From: an uncultured Bacteroides sp.
Lineage (GTDB): Bacteria > Bacteroidota > Bacteroidia > Bacteroidales > Bacteroidaceae
Length of the DNA stretch: 6,792 bases
Direction of reading: 5' to 3'
Assembly: GCA_900546645.1 (NCBI GenBank)
Contig: URDR01000103.1
Coordinates: forward strand, 1-6,792
The position numbers were made by a program, and so were the translations under genes. Positions within the stretch are counted from its first letter, which is position 1. Each line of letters starts with the position of its first letter. Of the stretch, positions 1 through 6,427 are shown in pieces. The notes below the pieces were generated by a model. It was not told the origin of the DNA. It saw nothing but the letters and a program-made list of their open reading frames with translations, and ran no database searches.

Positions 1-716
1 GTATTGGCTATATCAAAAATGCGCAGCTTACTTGGCAACATGGAGCATGGACGCTGAATGCTGGATTGATAAGTACAACTCAGTTTAAGGTACAAGAAGA
101 TTTCTGGGGTAAGCGTTATGTGATGAAATCGTTTCAAGATGAATATAAGTTTGGAAGCAGTGCTGATTTAGCCATCTCGGCAGCTTACCGTTTTAATAAA
201 TATCTTTCAGCCGATGTGATTCTGGCAAATGGAGAAGGATATAAGAAAGTACAAGTAAAAGACGGATTGCAGTACGGCGCCGGATTGACACTTACTCCGG
301 TAGATGGCTTGACGGTACGTGCGTATGGTTCGTATAACGAAGCTTCGGAAGACGGACAAAAGGGAACAACAAACTTGGCAGCTTTTGCAGGTTTTAAAAA
401 ATCGTGTTTCTCAGTAGCTGCGGAGTATAACTATATGACGAATGCTTCATTTACTGATACACATGACCGCAGTGGCGTTTCAGTTTATACAACGATACAG
501 ATTGCCAAAAACATAGGTTTGTTTGGCCGCTGGGATTATCTTTCTTCTAAAGATAAATGGGATGAAGCAAACGATGGTAATGCTGGCATTGTAGGTGCTG
601 ACTTTAAGTTGGGAAAATATGTTAAACTGTCGCCGAACTTCCGTGTATGGTCACCCAGACAAGACGCCAAGGCAAATCAGTATTATGCTTATCTGAATGC
701 CTCATTCTCTCTATAA
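1..716 (+). CDS. Outer-membrane porin, 5'-truncated (phosphate-linked)
   Basis: The reading frame is open from base 3 to the TAA at 714-716 and gives 237 residues of the C-terminal part of a protein whose start lies outside the window. The sequence has the alternating polar/hydrophobic, Tyr/Gly/Asn-rich character of outer-membrane beta-barrels, with repeated strand-turn-strand stretches such as YGAGLTLTPVDGLTVRAYGSY and GLFGRWDYLSSKDKW. It ends in a last strand with aromatic residues (QYYAYLNASFSL), although the final residue is Leu rather than the Phe common in porins. It stands 38 bases upstream of pstS in the same direction, so it is probably the outer-membrane entry channel for phosphate, comparable in role to OprO/OprP-type porins. 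That substrate is inferred from position, not from a motif. A TTG at 66 is internal and is not the start. Confidence 0.8.
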   Translation, partial: IGYIKNAQLTWQHGAWTLNAGLISTTQFKVQEDFWGKRYVMKSFQDEYKFGSSADLAISAAYRFNKYLSADVILANGEGYKKVQVKDGLQYGAGLTLTPVDGLTVRAYGSYNEASEDGQKGTTNLAAFAGFKKSCFSVAAEYNYMTNASFTDTHDRSGVSVYTTIQIAKNIGLFGRWDYLSSKDKWDEANDGNAGIVGADFKLGKYVKLSPNFRVWSPRQDAKANQYYAYLNASFSL

Positions 717-754
717 AAATTGCAATCAAAAAACACTGATATAAATTTAAAGTA

Positions 755-1819
755 ATGAAAAAGTTTTATTTACCTTTAGTTGCAGGTGCGATGGCGATAG
801 CTTTTGCTGCTTGCGGTGGACAAAAATCTGCAAATGGTCAAGGACGTGAATCTGTTGAACTGACAGGAGCCGGTGCAACATTTCCTCTTCCCTTCTATAA
901 TATGTCTTTCGAAAACTACAGCACAAATCATTCAGATAAAGTATCTTATGGAGGCATCGGAAGCGGTGGGGGTGTACGCAACCTAAAAGATGGTATTGTG
1001 GACTTTGCCGGAAGTGATGCGTTTTTGAGCGACAAAGAAATGAAGGAAATGCAGCCAGTGGTGCATGTACCGACTTGTATGGGAGCGGTTGTATTGGCTT
1101 ATAATTTGCCGGATGTAGTTAAGTTGAACCTTTCAGGTGAAGTGATTGCTGATATTTATGCCGGTAAGATAACCGACTGGAACGATGCTCGCTTGCAGAA
1201 GTTAAATCCGGATGTGAAACTTCCTGCCAAGAAAATTATTTTAGCTTATCGCTCAGACGGTAGTGGAACAACTTTTGTCTTTACCGATTATTTAAGTAAG
1301 GTAAGTGAGAACTGGAAGAATACATTTGGAGCAGGAAAGACGGTTGATTTTCCGGTAGGACAGGCTGCAAAAGGGAATCCGGGCGTAGCTGGTATTATTG
1401 CTCAGACTCCTTATTCATTAGGTTATATCGGTTCTGAATATGCCTTTGCACAGAAAATCTCGTATGCCAGTGTTATGAATAAGCGTGGAGAATTGATAAC
1501 TCCTTCAACTGAAAGTATTTCGGCAGCAGCTGGTGATATTCCCCAAGATACCCGTTGCTCTATCACTGATGCCGATGCCGACGGAGCTTATCCTATCAGT
1601 TGTTTTACTTGGCTGTTGATTTATCAGGAACAGAATTATTCAAGCCGTACGAAAGCTCAGGCAGAAGCTACTCTTGACTTGATGATGTATATCTTGAGTG
1701 ACAGCATCCAGCAAACTACAGCACAGGTGCATTATGCTCCACTTCCTAAGAAAGCTGTTGAACAGAGCCTTCAGAACCTGAAAACGGTGACTTACGACGG
1801 ACAACCTATATTGAAATAA
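755..1819 (+). CDS. pstS: Phosphate ABC transporter substrate-binding lipoprotein PstS
   Basis: This is the periplasmic phosphate-binding protein that delivers phosphate to the PstCA permease. It has 354 residues, within the usual family length. The N-terminus is a lipoprotein signal peptide: KK, a hydrophobic core, then the lipobox FAAC with the acylated Cys at residue 20. The mature protein therefore sits on a lipid anchor. PstS motifs appear in order: GAGATFP (38-44), the glycine loop GGIGSGGG (66-73), DFAGSDAFLS (83-92), RSDGSGTT (166-173, the classic phosphate-contacting segment) and GNPGVAG (207-213). The ATG at 755 follows an A/T-rich leader without a Shine-Dalgarno sequence, as expected in Bacteroidota. 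It lies 38 bases after the porin gene and 114 bases before pstC. The four residues after Cys20 are not acidic, so a Bacteroides surface-export signal is not evident. Confidence 0.97.
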   Translation: MKKFYLPLVAGAMAIAFAACGGQKSANGQGRESVELTGAGATFPLPFYNMSFENYSTNHSDKVSYGGIGSGGGVRNLKDGIVDFAGSDAFLSDKEMKEMQPVVHVPTCMGAVVLAYNLPDVVKLNLSGEVIADIYAGKITDWNDARLQKLNPDVKLPAKKIILAYRSDGSGTTFVFTDYLSKVSENWKNTFGAGKTVDFPVGQAAKGNPGVAGIIAQTPYSLGYIGSEYAFAQKISYASVMNKRGELITPSTESISAAAGDIPQDTRCSITDADADGAYPISCFTWLLIYQEQNYSSRTKAQAEATLDLMMYILSDSIQQTTAQVHYAPLPKKAVEQSLQNLKTVTYDGQPILK

Positions 1820-1832
1820 TGAGTGTAGGTTT

Positions 1833-1907
1833 CTTGAGTTTATAAGTTTGAAAGTTGTCACTGACCGGTAATTACTGAGGAGGAACTTACAAGCTTATAA
1901 GCTCTTG
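1833..1907 (+). promoter_or_regulatory. Long imperfect hairpin between pstS and pstC
   Basis: A 24-base left arm (1833-1856) and a 24-base right arm (1884-1907) are inverted copies. They match at 19 of 24 positions as DNA, and two of the five differences become G-U pairs in RNA, leaving about 21 of 24 pairable. A 27-base spacer (1857-1883) forms the loop. The right arm itself contains the palindrome GCTTATAAGC, and the A/T-rich repeat-like sequence continues to 1924. There is no T run, so it does not look like an intrinsic terminator. A hairpin here would be well placed to stabilise the upstream pstS message or limit read-through, giving more binding protein than permease. That role is inference from the position. 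A degenerate interspersed repeat is the alternative. Confidence 0.6.
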
Positions 1908-1933
1908 AACTTTAAACTTTAAAATGCTGATTT

Positions 1934-2791
1934 ATGCAAGATAAACTATTTCGGGTTCTGCTTATTCTGTCGGCCATTGTTATCCCTATCATAGGAGGCG
2001 GTATCGTTTATTCGCTTACCATTGATTCGGCGGGAGCCTTTAAAGAGTTTGGCTTTTGGAATTTTGTATTCTCTGATGACTGGGTTACTACAGCCGGGAA
2101 AGAAAGCTATGGAGCATTACCTTTTATTACCGGAACACTGCTTACTACCTTTCTGGCTTTGCTTATGTGTATTCCTTTTTCTTTACCTGTGGCTCTTTTT
2201 ACCGGGGAGTATTTCCGGGGAAAGAAAATCGCCACGATATTAGGAACTGTCACCGATTTGCTTGCAGGTATTCCTTCTATTATTTACGGTCTGTGGGGAT
2301 TTTACGTACTGCGTAATGTATTTATGCATCTTAACCTTTCACCACAGGGCTCGGGGATTTTGACAGCTGCCTTTGTTTTGGCCATTATGATTGTTCCATA
2401 TGCAGCTTCTTTAAGTGCCGAGTTTATTAAAATGGTGCCGTCTGATCTGAAAGAAGGAGCTTATGCTATGGGAGCTACCCGTGCTGAAGTAATTCGTAGA
2501 GTGGTGTTTCCGATGGCGGGATCGGGTATCTTTTCTGCTTATATATTGGCTATCGGCCGCGCTTTAGGTGAAACAATGACTGTTACGATGCTGATTGGAA
2601 ATACCAATCAGATGCCGGAAACCTTGCGCACCACGGGAAACACGATGGCAAGTATCATTGCAAATCAGTTTGGCGAGGCCGACGGCTTGAAGCTGTCTTC
2701 ACTGATTGCTATCGGACTGTTGCTGTTCTTGATTACCGCTGTTATTAATATGATAGGTAAGATTATGATTCGTCGTGCCCGTCACGTCTGA
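1934..2791 (+). CDS. pstC: Phosphate ABC transporter permease PstC
   Basis: This is one of the two inner-membrane permeases of the Pst importer. It has 285 residues and about six hydrophobic membrane segments, the first at residues 8-28. The MetI-type binding-protein-dependent transport fold is shown by GTLLTTFLALLMCIPFSLPVALFTGEYF (67-94), TDLLAGIPSIIYGLWG (107-122) and the cytoplasmic EAA loop EGAYAMGATRAEVIRRVVFP (174-193), which docks on PstB. IGRALGETMTVTMLIGN (207-223) is a highly characteristic PstC/PstA segment. The ATG at 1934 gives a standard N-terminus; another ATG at 1924 is out of frame. The stop overlaps a possible GTG start of pstA, but the likely pstA ATG is 22 bases downstream. 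The assignment as PstC rather than PstA rests on gene order and on the large soluble loop after the first segment. Confidence 0.95.
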   Translation: MQDKLFRVLLILSAIVIPIIGGGIVYSLTIDSAGAFKEFGFWNFVFSDDWVTTAGKESYGALPFITGTLLTTFLALLMCIPFSLPVALFTGEYFRGKKIATILGTVTDLLAGIPSIIYGLWGFYVLRNVFMHLNLSPQGSGILTAAFVLAIMIVPYAASLSAEFIKMVPSDLKEGAYAMGATRAEVIRRVVFPMAGSGIFSAYILAIGRALGETMTVTMLIGNTNQMPETLRTTGNTMASIIANQFGEADGLKLSSLIAIGLLLFLITAVINMIGKIMIRRARHV

Positions 2792-2813
2792 TTCAGTCAA
2801 TAAAAAGAAGATT

Positions 2814-3683
2814 ATGGTAAACGAAAATAATATGCGTATCCGAGTTCTTAAAAACAGGCTTCTTTATGTTTTGGTATGCTTTTTCTCCGGACTGACAGCT
2901 ATTCCGCTGCTGGCCATCTTAGGAGAAGTGCTTATAAAGGGATGGCGTCAGCTGGGATGGTCGTTTTTTACAGAAGCCACTCCGAATGCTTATAAAGCCA
3001 TGATGGCTACTGCGGCAGGTGAAGCCATTCCGGGTGGAATTGCTAATGGTATTGTAGGTACATTCCTGATGTTGTTTATGGCGGCTGTAGTAGCTATACC
3101 GGTAGGTATTTTTTGTGGAATCTGCTTGTCGGAATATCGCAAAAACTGGTTTGCAGTAATAGTGAGTTATCTGACCGACCTTCTTCAGGGAACTCCTTCA
3201 ATCATTATCGGTATCATCACCTATATATGGGTAGTTGTTCCGATGAAAGGTTATTCTGCTTTTGCCGGTAGTGTGGCTCTATTTATAATGATGCTTCCTT
3301 TGATTATCCGTTCTACGGAAGAAACCATGAAAGTATTGCCTGAGACGCTGAAAGAAGCCGGACTGGCTTTGGGGGGAAGTTATTGGAGAGTGATGCTTCA
3401 GGTGATGCTTCCTTCGGCATTGGGAAGTATTTTCACGGGAATATTGTTGGCTATCTCACGTGTGGTCGGTGAAACGGCTCCGTTGATGTTTACAGCCTTA
3501 GGAGGTGCAGCTATCAGTTGGAATGTGTCACGTCCGATGTCAGCCGTTCCGCTGCTGATTTGGGAGTTCTTTAACGACCCGAACCTGCAAAGTCTTATTT
3601 GGGGAGCGTCTTTGTTCCTGTTGACTTTTGTGTTGTGCTTGAATTTATTAGCTAAAAGAATTGCAAAGAAATGGAAAATATAG
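2814..3683 (+). CDS. pstA: Phosphate ABC transporter permease PstA
   Basis: This is the second inner-membrane permease, pairing with PstC. From the ATG at 2814 it has 289 residues. The frame also allows a GTG start at 2775 (302 residues, overlapping pstC by 17 bases) and an ATG at 2832. I prefer 2814 because it follows an A/G-rich stretch (AAAAAGAAG) just after the pstC stop, and the extra 13 residues look like read-through of pstC tail sequence. PstA landmarks are GGIANGIVGTFLM (74-86), LSEYRKNWFAVIVSYLTDLLQGTPSIIIG (105-133), the EAA loop EAGLALGGSYWRVMLQVMLP (181-200) and RVVGETAPLMFTALGG (216-231). About six membrane segments are visible. Its last 13 bases overlap the start of pstB, which suggests coupled translation. 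Confidence 0.94.
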   Translation: MVNENNMRIRVLKNRLLYVLVCFFSGLTAIPLLAILGEVLIKGWRQLGWSFFTEATPNAYKAMMATAAGEAIPGGIANGIVGTFLMLFMAAVVAIPVGIFCGICLSEYRKNWFAVIVSYLTDLLQGTPSIIIGIITYIWVVVPMKGYSAFAGSVALFIMMLPLIIRSTEETMKVLPETLKEAGLALGGSYWRVMLQVMLPSALGSIFTGILLAISRVVGETAPLMFTALGGAAISWNVSRPMSAVPLLIWEFFNDPNLQSLIWGASLFLLTFVLCLNLLAKRIAKKWKI

Positions 3684-4441
3684 TAAATCCGATACTTCAG
3701 ATAAAAGATGTTTGTGTAGCTTATTCCGGTGATATGCTGGCTGTGAAGCATGTTTCTGCTGCCATTGAAAAGAATACGATTACAGCAATCATGGGACCTT
3801 CCGGATGCGGAAAAAGTACGTTGCTCCGTGCGGTGAATCGTATGCATGAATTATATAAAAACATCCGTGTGACGGGAGAGATCTTGTTGAATGGGGAAAA
3901 TGTACTGGAGATGCAGCCCATGGAAGAACGCCGGCGTATCGGTATGGTGTTTCAGCGTCCGAATCCGTTCCCTACCATGAATATCTACGATAATGTGCTG
4001 GCGGGTTATATCTTGAACGGCATCCGTTTGTCGAAAAGCCAGAAAGATGAAATTGTAGAGCGCAATCTGCGTAATGTGGCTTTGTGGGACGAGGTGAAGG
4101 ATTCGCTGACTAAGCGGGGTACGTTTCTTTCAGGGGGACAGCAACAGCGTTTATGTATTGCCCGTTCGTTGGCACTCCAGCCGGACATCTTGTTGATGGA
4201 TGAGCCGACTTCTGCACTCGACCCTATTGCCACCAAGCATATCGAAGATTTGATGGAAAACCTGAAAAAGGAAGTAACCATCTTGATTGTAACCCATAAC
4301 ATGTCGCAGGCCAAACGTATTTCCGACCGCTCCATGTTTATGTTCTTGGGTGAATTGATTGAGTATGATGATACAGCAAAGATGTTTGACAATCCGGTTG
4401 ATGAGCGTACTCGTGCGTACCTGACCGGTAAAATGGGATAG
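3671..4441 (+). CDS. pstB: Phosphate ABC transporter ATPase PstB
   Basis: This is the cytoplasmic ATPase that powers phosphate import through PstCA. It has 256 residues, typical for PstB. All nucleotide-binding elements are intact: Walker A GPSGCGKST (42-50), the Q-loop in FQRPNPFPTM (Gln95, a PstB hallmark), signature LSGGQQQR (153-160), Walker B ILLMDEP (173-179) with catalytic Glu178, D-loop SALDP (181-185) and the switch His209 in VTHN. The ending VDERTRAYLTGKMG is also typical of the family. The ATG lies within the last codons of pstA (13-base overlap), preceded by an A-rich stretch inside pstA. It is the last gene of the operon here. A phoU gene often follows pstB, but none does in this window. 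Confidence 0.98.
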   Translation: MENIVNPILQIKDVCVAYSGDMLAVKHVSAAIEKNTITAIMGPSGCGKSTLLRAVNRMHELYKNIRVTGEILLNGENVLEMQPMEERRRIGMVFQRPNPFPTMNIYDNVLAGYILNGIRLSKSQKDEIVERNLRNVALWDEVKDSLTKRGTFLSGGQQQRLCIARSLALQPDILLMDEPTSALDPIATKHIEDLMENLKKEVTILIVTHNMSQAKRISDRSMFMFLGELIEYDDTAKMFDNPVDERTRAYLTGKMG

Positions 4442-4478
4442 TTCCGTTCGTTTTGCTAAGAAAGAAAACATCCCTTTT

Positions 4479-4531
4479 TCCCCTTTCTCTTTTTCTCACT
4501 CTCTTGGGTGGGAAGGAGGAAGGGGATTTTT
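4479..4531 (+). terminator. Intrinsic terminator of the pst operon
   Basis: A long hairpin starts 37 bases after the pstB stop. The left arm 4479-4501 is all pyrimidine except one A, the right arm 4506-4526 is nearly all purine, and the loop is TCTT (4502-4505). I count 21 pairs including G-U pairs, with a 2-base bulge at 4486-4487. The right arm is followed directly by five T (4527-4531). This is a textbook rho-independent terminator on the + strand and marks the end of the porin-pstSCAB transcript. Confidence 0.85.
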
Positions 4532-4549
4532 GTATCTCTTTGGTAGTGT

Positions 4550-4579
4550 TTTGATGGAGAAGTAGCAGCATTAGTTTTG
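4550..4579 (+). promoter_or_regulatory. Candidate Bacteroides-type promoter after pst terminator
   Basis: TTTG at 4550-4553 and TAGTTTTG at 4572-4579 match the Bacteroides primary-sigma consensus (TTTG at -33, TAnnTTTG at -7) at every fixed base. The spacer is 18 bases, slightly shorter than the usual 19-21. It lies just past the pst terminator and points into the gene-poor stretch, about 570 bases before the lipoprotein ATG. It could start a small RNA or a long leader. Such short matches also occur by chance in A/T-rich DNA. Confidence 0.35.
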
Positions 4580-5030
4580 CAAGGAACAGAACCTTGAAGC
4601 GAGAGCTAGATATATTGTCTTGAGGAAGTGATAAAGTATTTCTCTCTCTCATGGCATTCATAACAAATAAAAAAATCTCGTTTTTCTTTCTTGTAGATTA
4701 TTTTTTTATAACTTACCCTCGTTTATTAGTGGAGACGGCTATTGTCCATTTATTGTTTGTTATATGATTAAAGGAAATAGCTCTCGTTGTGATGTTTATA
4801 TAACATTGTTTTAGTAATGGGGGAATGCCAGTCTAGAAATACGGTGAATTGTAAAGATAATTATGGTTGCCAATGATAGATGTAATATAGCCTAATTTTT
4901 TGGATATAAATGCGGATGTGGAGATGTGCAAGGCTAAGACGAGTAAGCTGGAATATTGAACTGTTGATGTCGGGTGTACTGCAAAAGTCTTTTTGACAGA
5001 AATCAATACTCCATAAGAAAGGAGAATGTT

Positions 5031-5096
5031 ATGGCTGATGCAAATAGTTGTTTTCTAGTGCATATAAGGAATGGCTTCTTGCACATCTTCTTGTAA
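5031..5096 (+). CDS. Possible 21-residue small protein or leader peptide
   Basis: ATG at 5031 to TAA at 5094-5096 encodes MADANSCFLVHIRNGFLHIFL. The argument for translation is the leader: AGAAAGGAG at 5016-5024 is a 9-base match to the anti-Shine-Dalgarno complement, with an ideal 6-base gap to the ATG. None of the other complete + strand genes here has such a site. The peptide has a moderately hydrophobic C-terminal half (GFLHIFL), no secretion signal that I can see, and no known family. It ends 54 bases before the lipoprotein gene on the same strand. Its last codons fall in weak inverted repeats (5078-5083 with 5092-5097, and GGCTT 5073-5077 with AAGCC 5110-5114), so it might act as a regulatory leader. 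A chance ORF remains quite possible. Confidence 0.3.
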   Translation: MADANSCFLVHIRNGFLHIFL

Positions 5097-5099
5097 GAA

Positions 5100-5129
5100 T
5101 TTGATTTTTAAGCCTGGTTAATAATTTTA
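5100..5129 (+). promoter_or_regulatory. Possible promoter of the beta-propeller lipoprotein gene
   Basis: TTTG at 5100-5103 and TAATTTTA at 5122-5129 fit the Bacteroides -33/-7 pattern with one mismatch (final G replaced by A) and an 18-base spacer. Transcription would begin about 15 bases before the ATG at 5151. This is a plausible source for the lipoprotein message, but it is a weak match in A/T-rich DNA. Confidence 0.3.
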
Positions 5130-5150
5130 TGTATAGAAATAAATTGTATT

Positions 5151-6257
5151 ATGATGAGAAGGGTCAGTATAGGTTTGCTTTTGTTTTGTATATGTCTATT
5201 ATTTAATAGCTGTGGTGACAAGACATCTACTCGTGTTGATTTTCATATGACAAAAGTAGATTATTCTGGATGTGTGAAACGGCATTGGAGGGAATTGCCC
5301 GATTCATTATTGGGACAAAAAGAGTATATATTGCTTGATACGTTAAATTCTGACTGTGATTTTGGTCAAATGTCAAAAGTCTTGATAAAAAACAATCGTA
5401 TTTATATTTTAGATTCTCATTTAAAGAAGATTGTGGTATATAATGCTAAAGGAAAAGGTATTGGGCAGGTGGGAAGAAGAGGGCAAGGACCAGATGAATA
5501 TTTGGATATAGCTGATTTTGATGTTACATCTGATGGTAGTGTTTATTTTATAGATGGTAGGTTGGATAAGTTGTTTTGCTTTAATGACCAATTGGAATTT
5601 TGCAAAGCATATTCATTGCCATTTGAAGCTGACATCATTTCTGTATTAGATGAAGGTTTTCTTTTTGGTTTGTCGTCATGGAATAAAGGTTTTGGTGAAA
5701 ATAATAAGATAATGCGTACAGATATGGAGTTAAATGTATTGAATACTTGTTTGGAATATGATGAGAATACAGACCCTTCATTTTGGATATCATCATACTC
5801 TTTTGTTTGTACTCCAGATTTTATTTCTTATAATCAGCCCATTGATAATTGTATTTATTTGTTTGATTATAAGGGAAATATCCAAGAATGTATTGATTTT
5901 GATTTCGCATCCGAAAATGTACCAAATGAAGTTAAAAAGAATGTAGAAAAATATTGGGATAGCTTCGGTGATTATTGTATGTTAAAGAATTATACGGTTG
6001 TAACTAAACGTGTCATTGCTGGTTCGTTTTTAAAAAACAGAAAAACAGTTCCTTTCATATTTAACCGTATGGAGAATGTGTGTTATAGTGGGGATGCCAG
6101 AGAGAATTACGATAATTCAGGAACAGCAGGGTATAGTGGTTCTAAATGGATTACTTATTTTGAGCCAGATGGTGATATTAGGGAAGAAATTCCTGATTCT
6201 GTAGCTGCATATCTTGATAATGGAGGATTTGCATTGGTATTGCAGTCTTTGTATTAA
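5151..6257 (+). CDS. 6-bladed beta-propeller lipoprotein (BF3164-like), function unknown
   Basis: This is a 368-residue exported lipoprotein of unknown function. The N-terminus has basic residues, a hydrophobic core (residues 7-18) and a lipobox-like FNSC with the predicted acylated Cys at 21. The next residues, GDK, include an acidic one. The body resembles Bacteroidales 6-bladed beta-propeller (NHL/TolB-like) proteins. An early strand block (VLIKNNRIYILDSHLKKIVVYNAKGK, 77-102) leads to the hallmark GRRGQGPDEY (108-117) and another blade (DFDVTSDGSVYFIDGRLDKLFCFN, 122-145). Length is normal for the family, and the C-terminus (GGFALVLQSLY) is not obviously cut. It has ten cysteines after the lipid Cys, which is many for an exported protein. 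The DNA is much poorer in G+C than the pst genes (13 and 18 of 60 in two hand-counted lines, against 29 and 32 of 60). An ATG at 5154 is an equally possible start. No partner gene adjoins it. Confidence 0.8.
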   Translation: MMRRVSIGLLLFCICLLFNSCGDKTSTRVDFHMTKVDYSGCVKRHWRELPDSLLGQKEYILLDTLNSDCDFGQMSKVLIKNNRIYILDSHLKKIVVYNAKGKGIGQVGRRGQGPDEYLDIADFDVTSDGSVYFIDGRLDKLFCFNDQLEFCKAYSLPFEADIISVLDEGFLFGLSSWNKGFGENNKIMRTDMELNVLNTCLEYDENTDPSFWISSYSFVCTPDFISYNQPIDNCIYLFDYKGNIQECIDFDFASENVPNEVKKNVEKYWDSFGDYCMLKNYTVVTKRVIAGSFLKNRKTVPFIFNRMENVCYSGDARENYDNSGTAGYSGSKWITYFEPDGDIREEIPDSVAAYLDNGGFALVLQSLY

Positions 6258-6376
6258 GTTTATGGGTAAATGAGCAGCGTCTAAAGAGTTTTATGGTGAG
6301 TGCTTATAAGTGTGCCTCCGTAGTTTAGTAGTAAAAATACTTATTTCTGATGGAAAAGGAGAAGGGTATGGAGATG

Positions 6377-6414
6377 AAAATAGCCGGACTTTATGAAAAA
6401 GCCCGGCTATTTTT
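6377..6414. terminator. Bidirectional terminator between lipoprotein gene and rpmA
   Basis: The arms AAAATAGCCGG (6377-6387) and CCGGCTATTTT (6403-6413) pair perfectly over 11 bases. The stem continues inward after one A-C mismatch with four more pairs (6389-6392 with 6398-6401) around a 5-base loop. T runs follow the GC core on both strands. It lies between two convergent genes and can end transcription from both sides. The rest of the 6258-6468 gap shows only a second, AT-only hairpin (6428-6452) and no supported gene. Confidence 0.85.
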
Positions 6415-6427
6415 ATAAGTTTCTTGT

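Larger units (their letters stand above)
4442..5150. other. AT-rich 709-base stretch with no recognised gene
   Basis: The gap between pstB and the lipoprotein gene contains no reading frame that I recognise on either strand. It holds the pst terminator (4479-4531), a promoter-like site (4550-4579), a short hairpin CAAGG/CCTTG at 4580-4596, a 21-codon ORF with a strong Shine-Dalgarno match (5031-5096) and promoter-like bases at 5100-5129. From about 4650 onward it is A/T-rich, like the following lipoprotein gene and unlike the pst genes. A 28-codon ORF at 4910-4996 has no family resemblance that I can name. The stretch could contain remnants of lost genes or a small RNA, but no transposase, tRNA or repeat array is visible. 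Confidence 0.6.

Noticed and set aside
717..754. Possible promoter between the porin gene and pstS
   Set aside because: The 38-base gap has no TTTG or TAnnTTTG match. Co-transcription is the simpler reading.
1640..1861. 73-codon minus-strand ORF over the end of pstS
   Set aside because: It lies antisense to a well-supported pstS, has no recognisable family and no leader signal. It is a shadow reading frame.
2022..2243. 73-codon + strand ORF inside pstC in another frame
   Set aside because: It is fully contained in pstC, whose motifs are intact in the main frame.
4580..4596. Short inverted repeat CAAGG/CCTTG
   Set aside because: Five pairs with no T run or context is too weak to call as a separate element.
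3398..4661. Several minus-strand ORFs opposite pstA and pstB and just downstream
   Set aside because: They overlap confidently assigned genes or the pst terminator, are low-complexity (Ser/Arg/Phe-rich) and resemble no family, as expected of antisense frames.
4910..4996. 28-codon ORF (starts MRMWRCARLRR) in the gene-free stretch
   Set aside because: It has no leader signal and no family resemblance. I considered a decayed transposase tail but nothing in it supports that.
6350..6418. 22-codon ORF preceding and crossing the bidirectional terminator
   Set aside because: Its second half is the terminator hairpin itself, and the ATG has no convincing leader, so it is most likely a coincidence.
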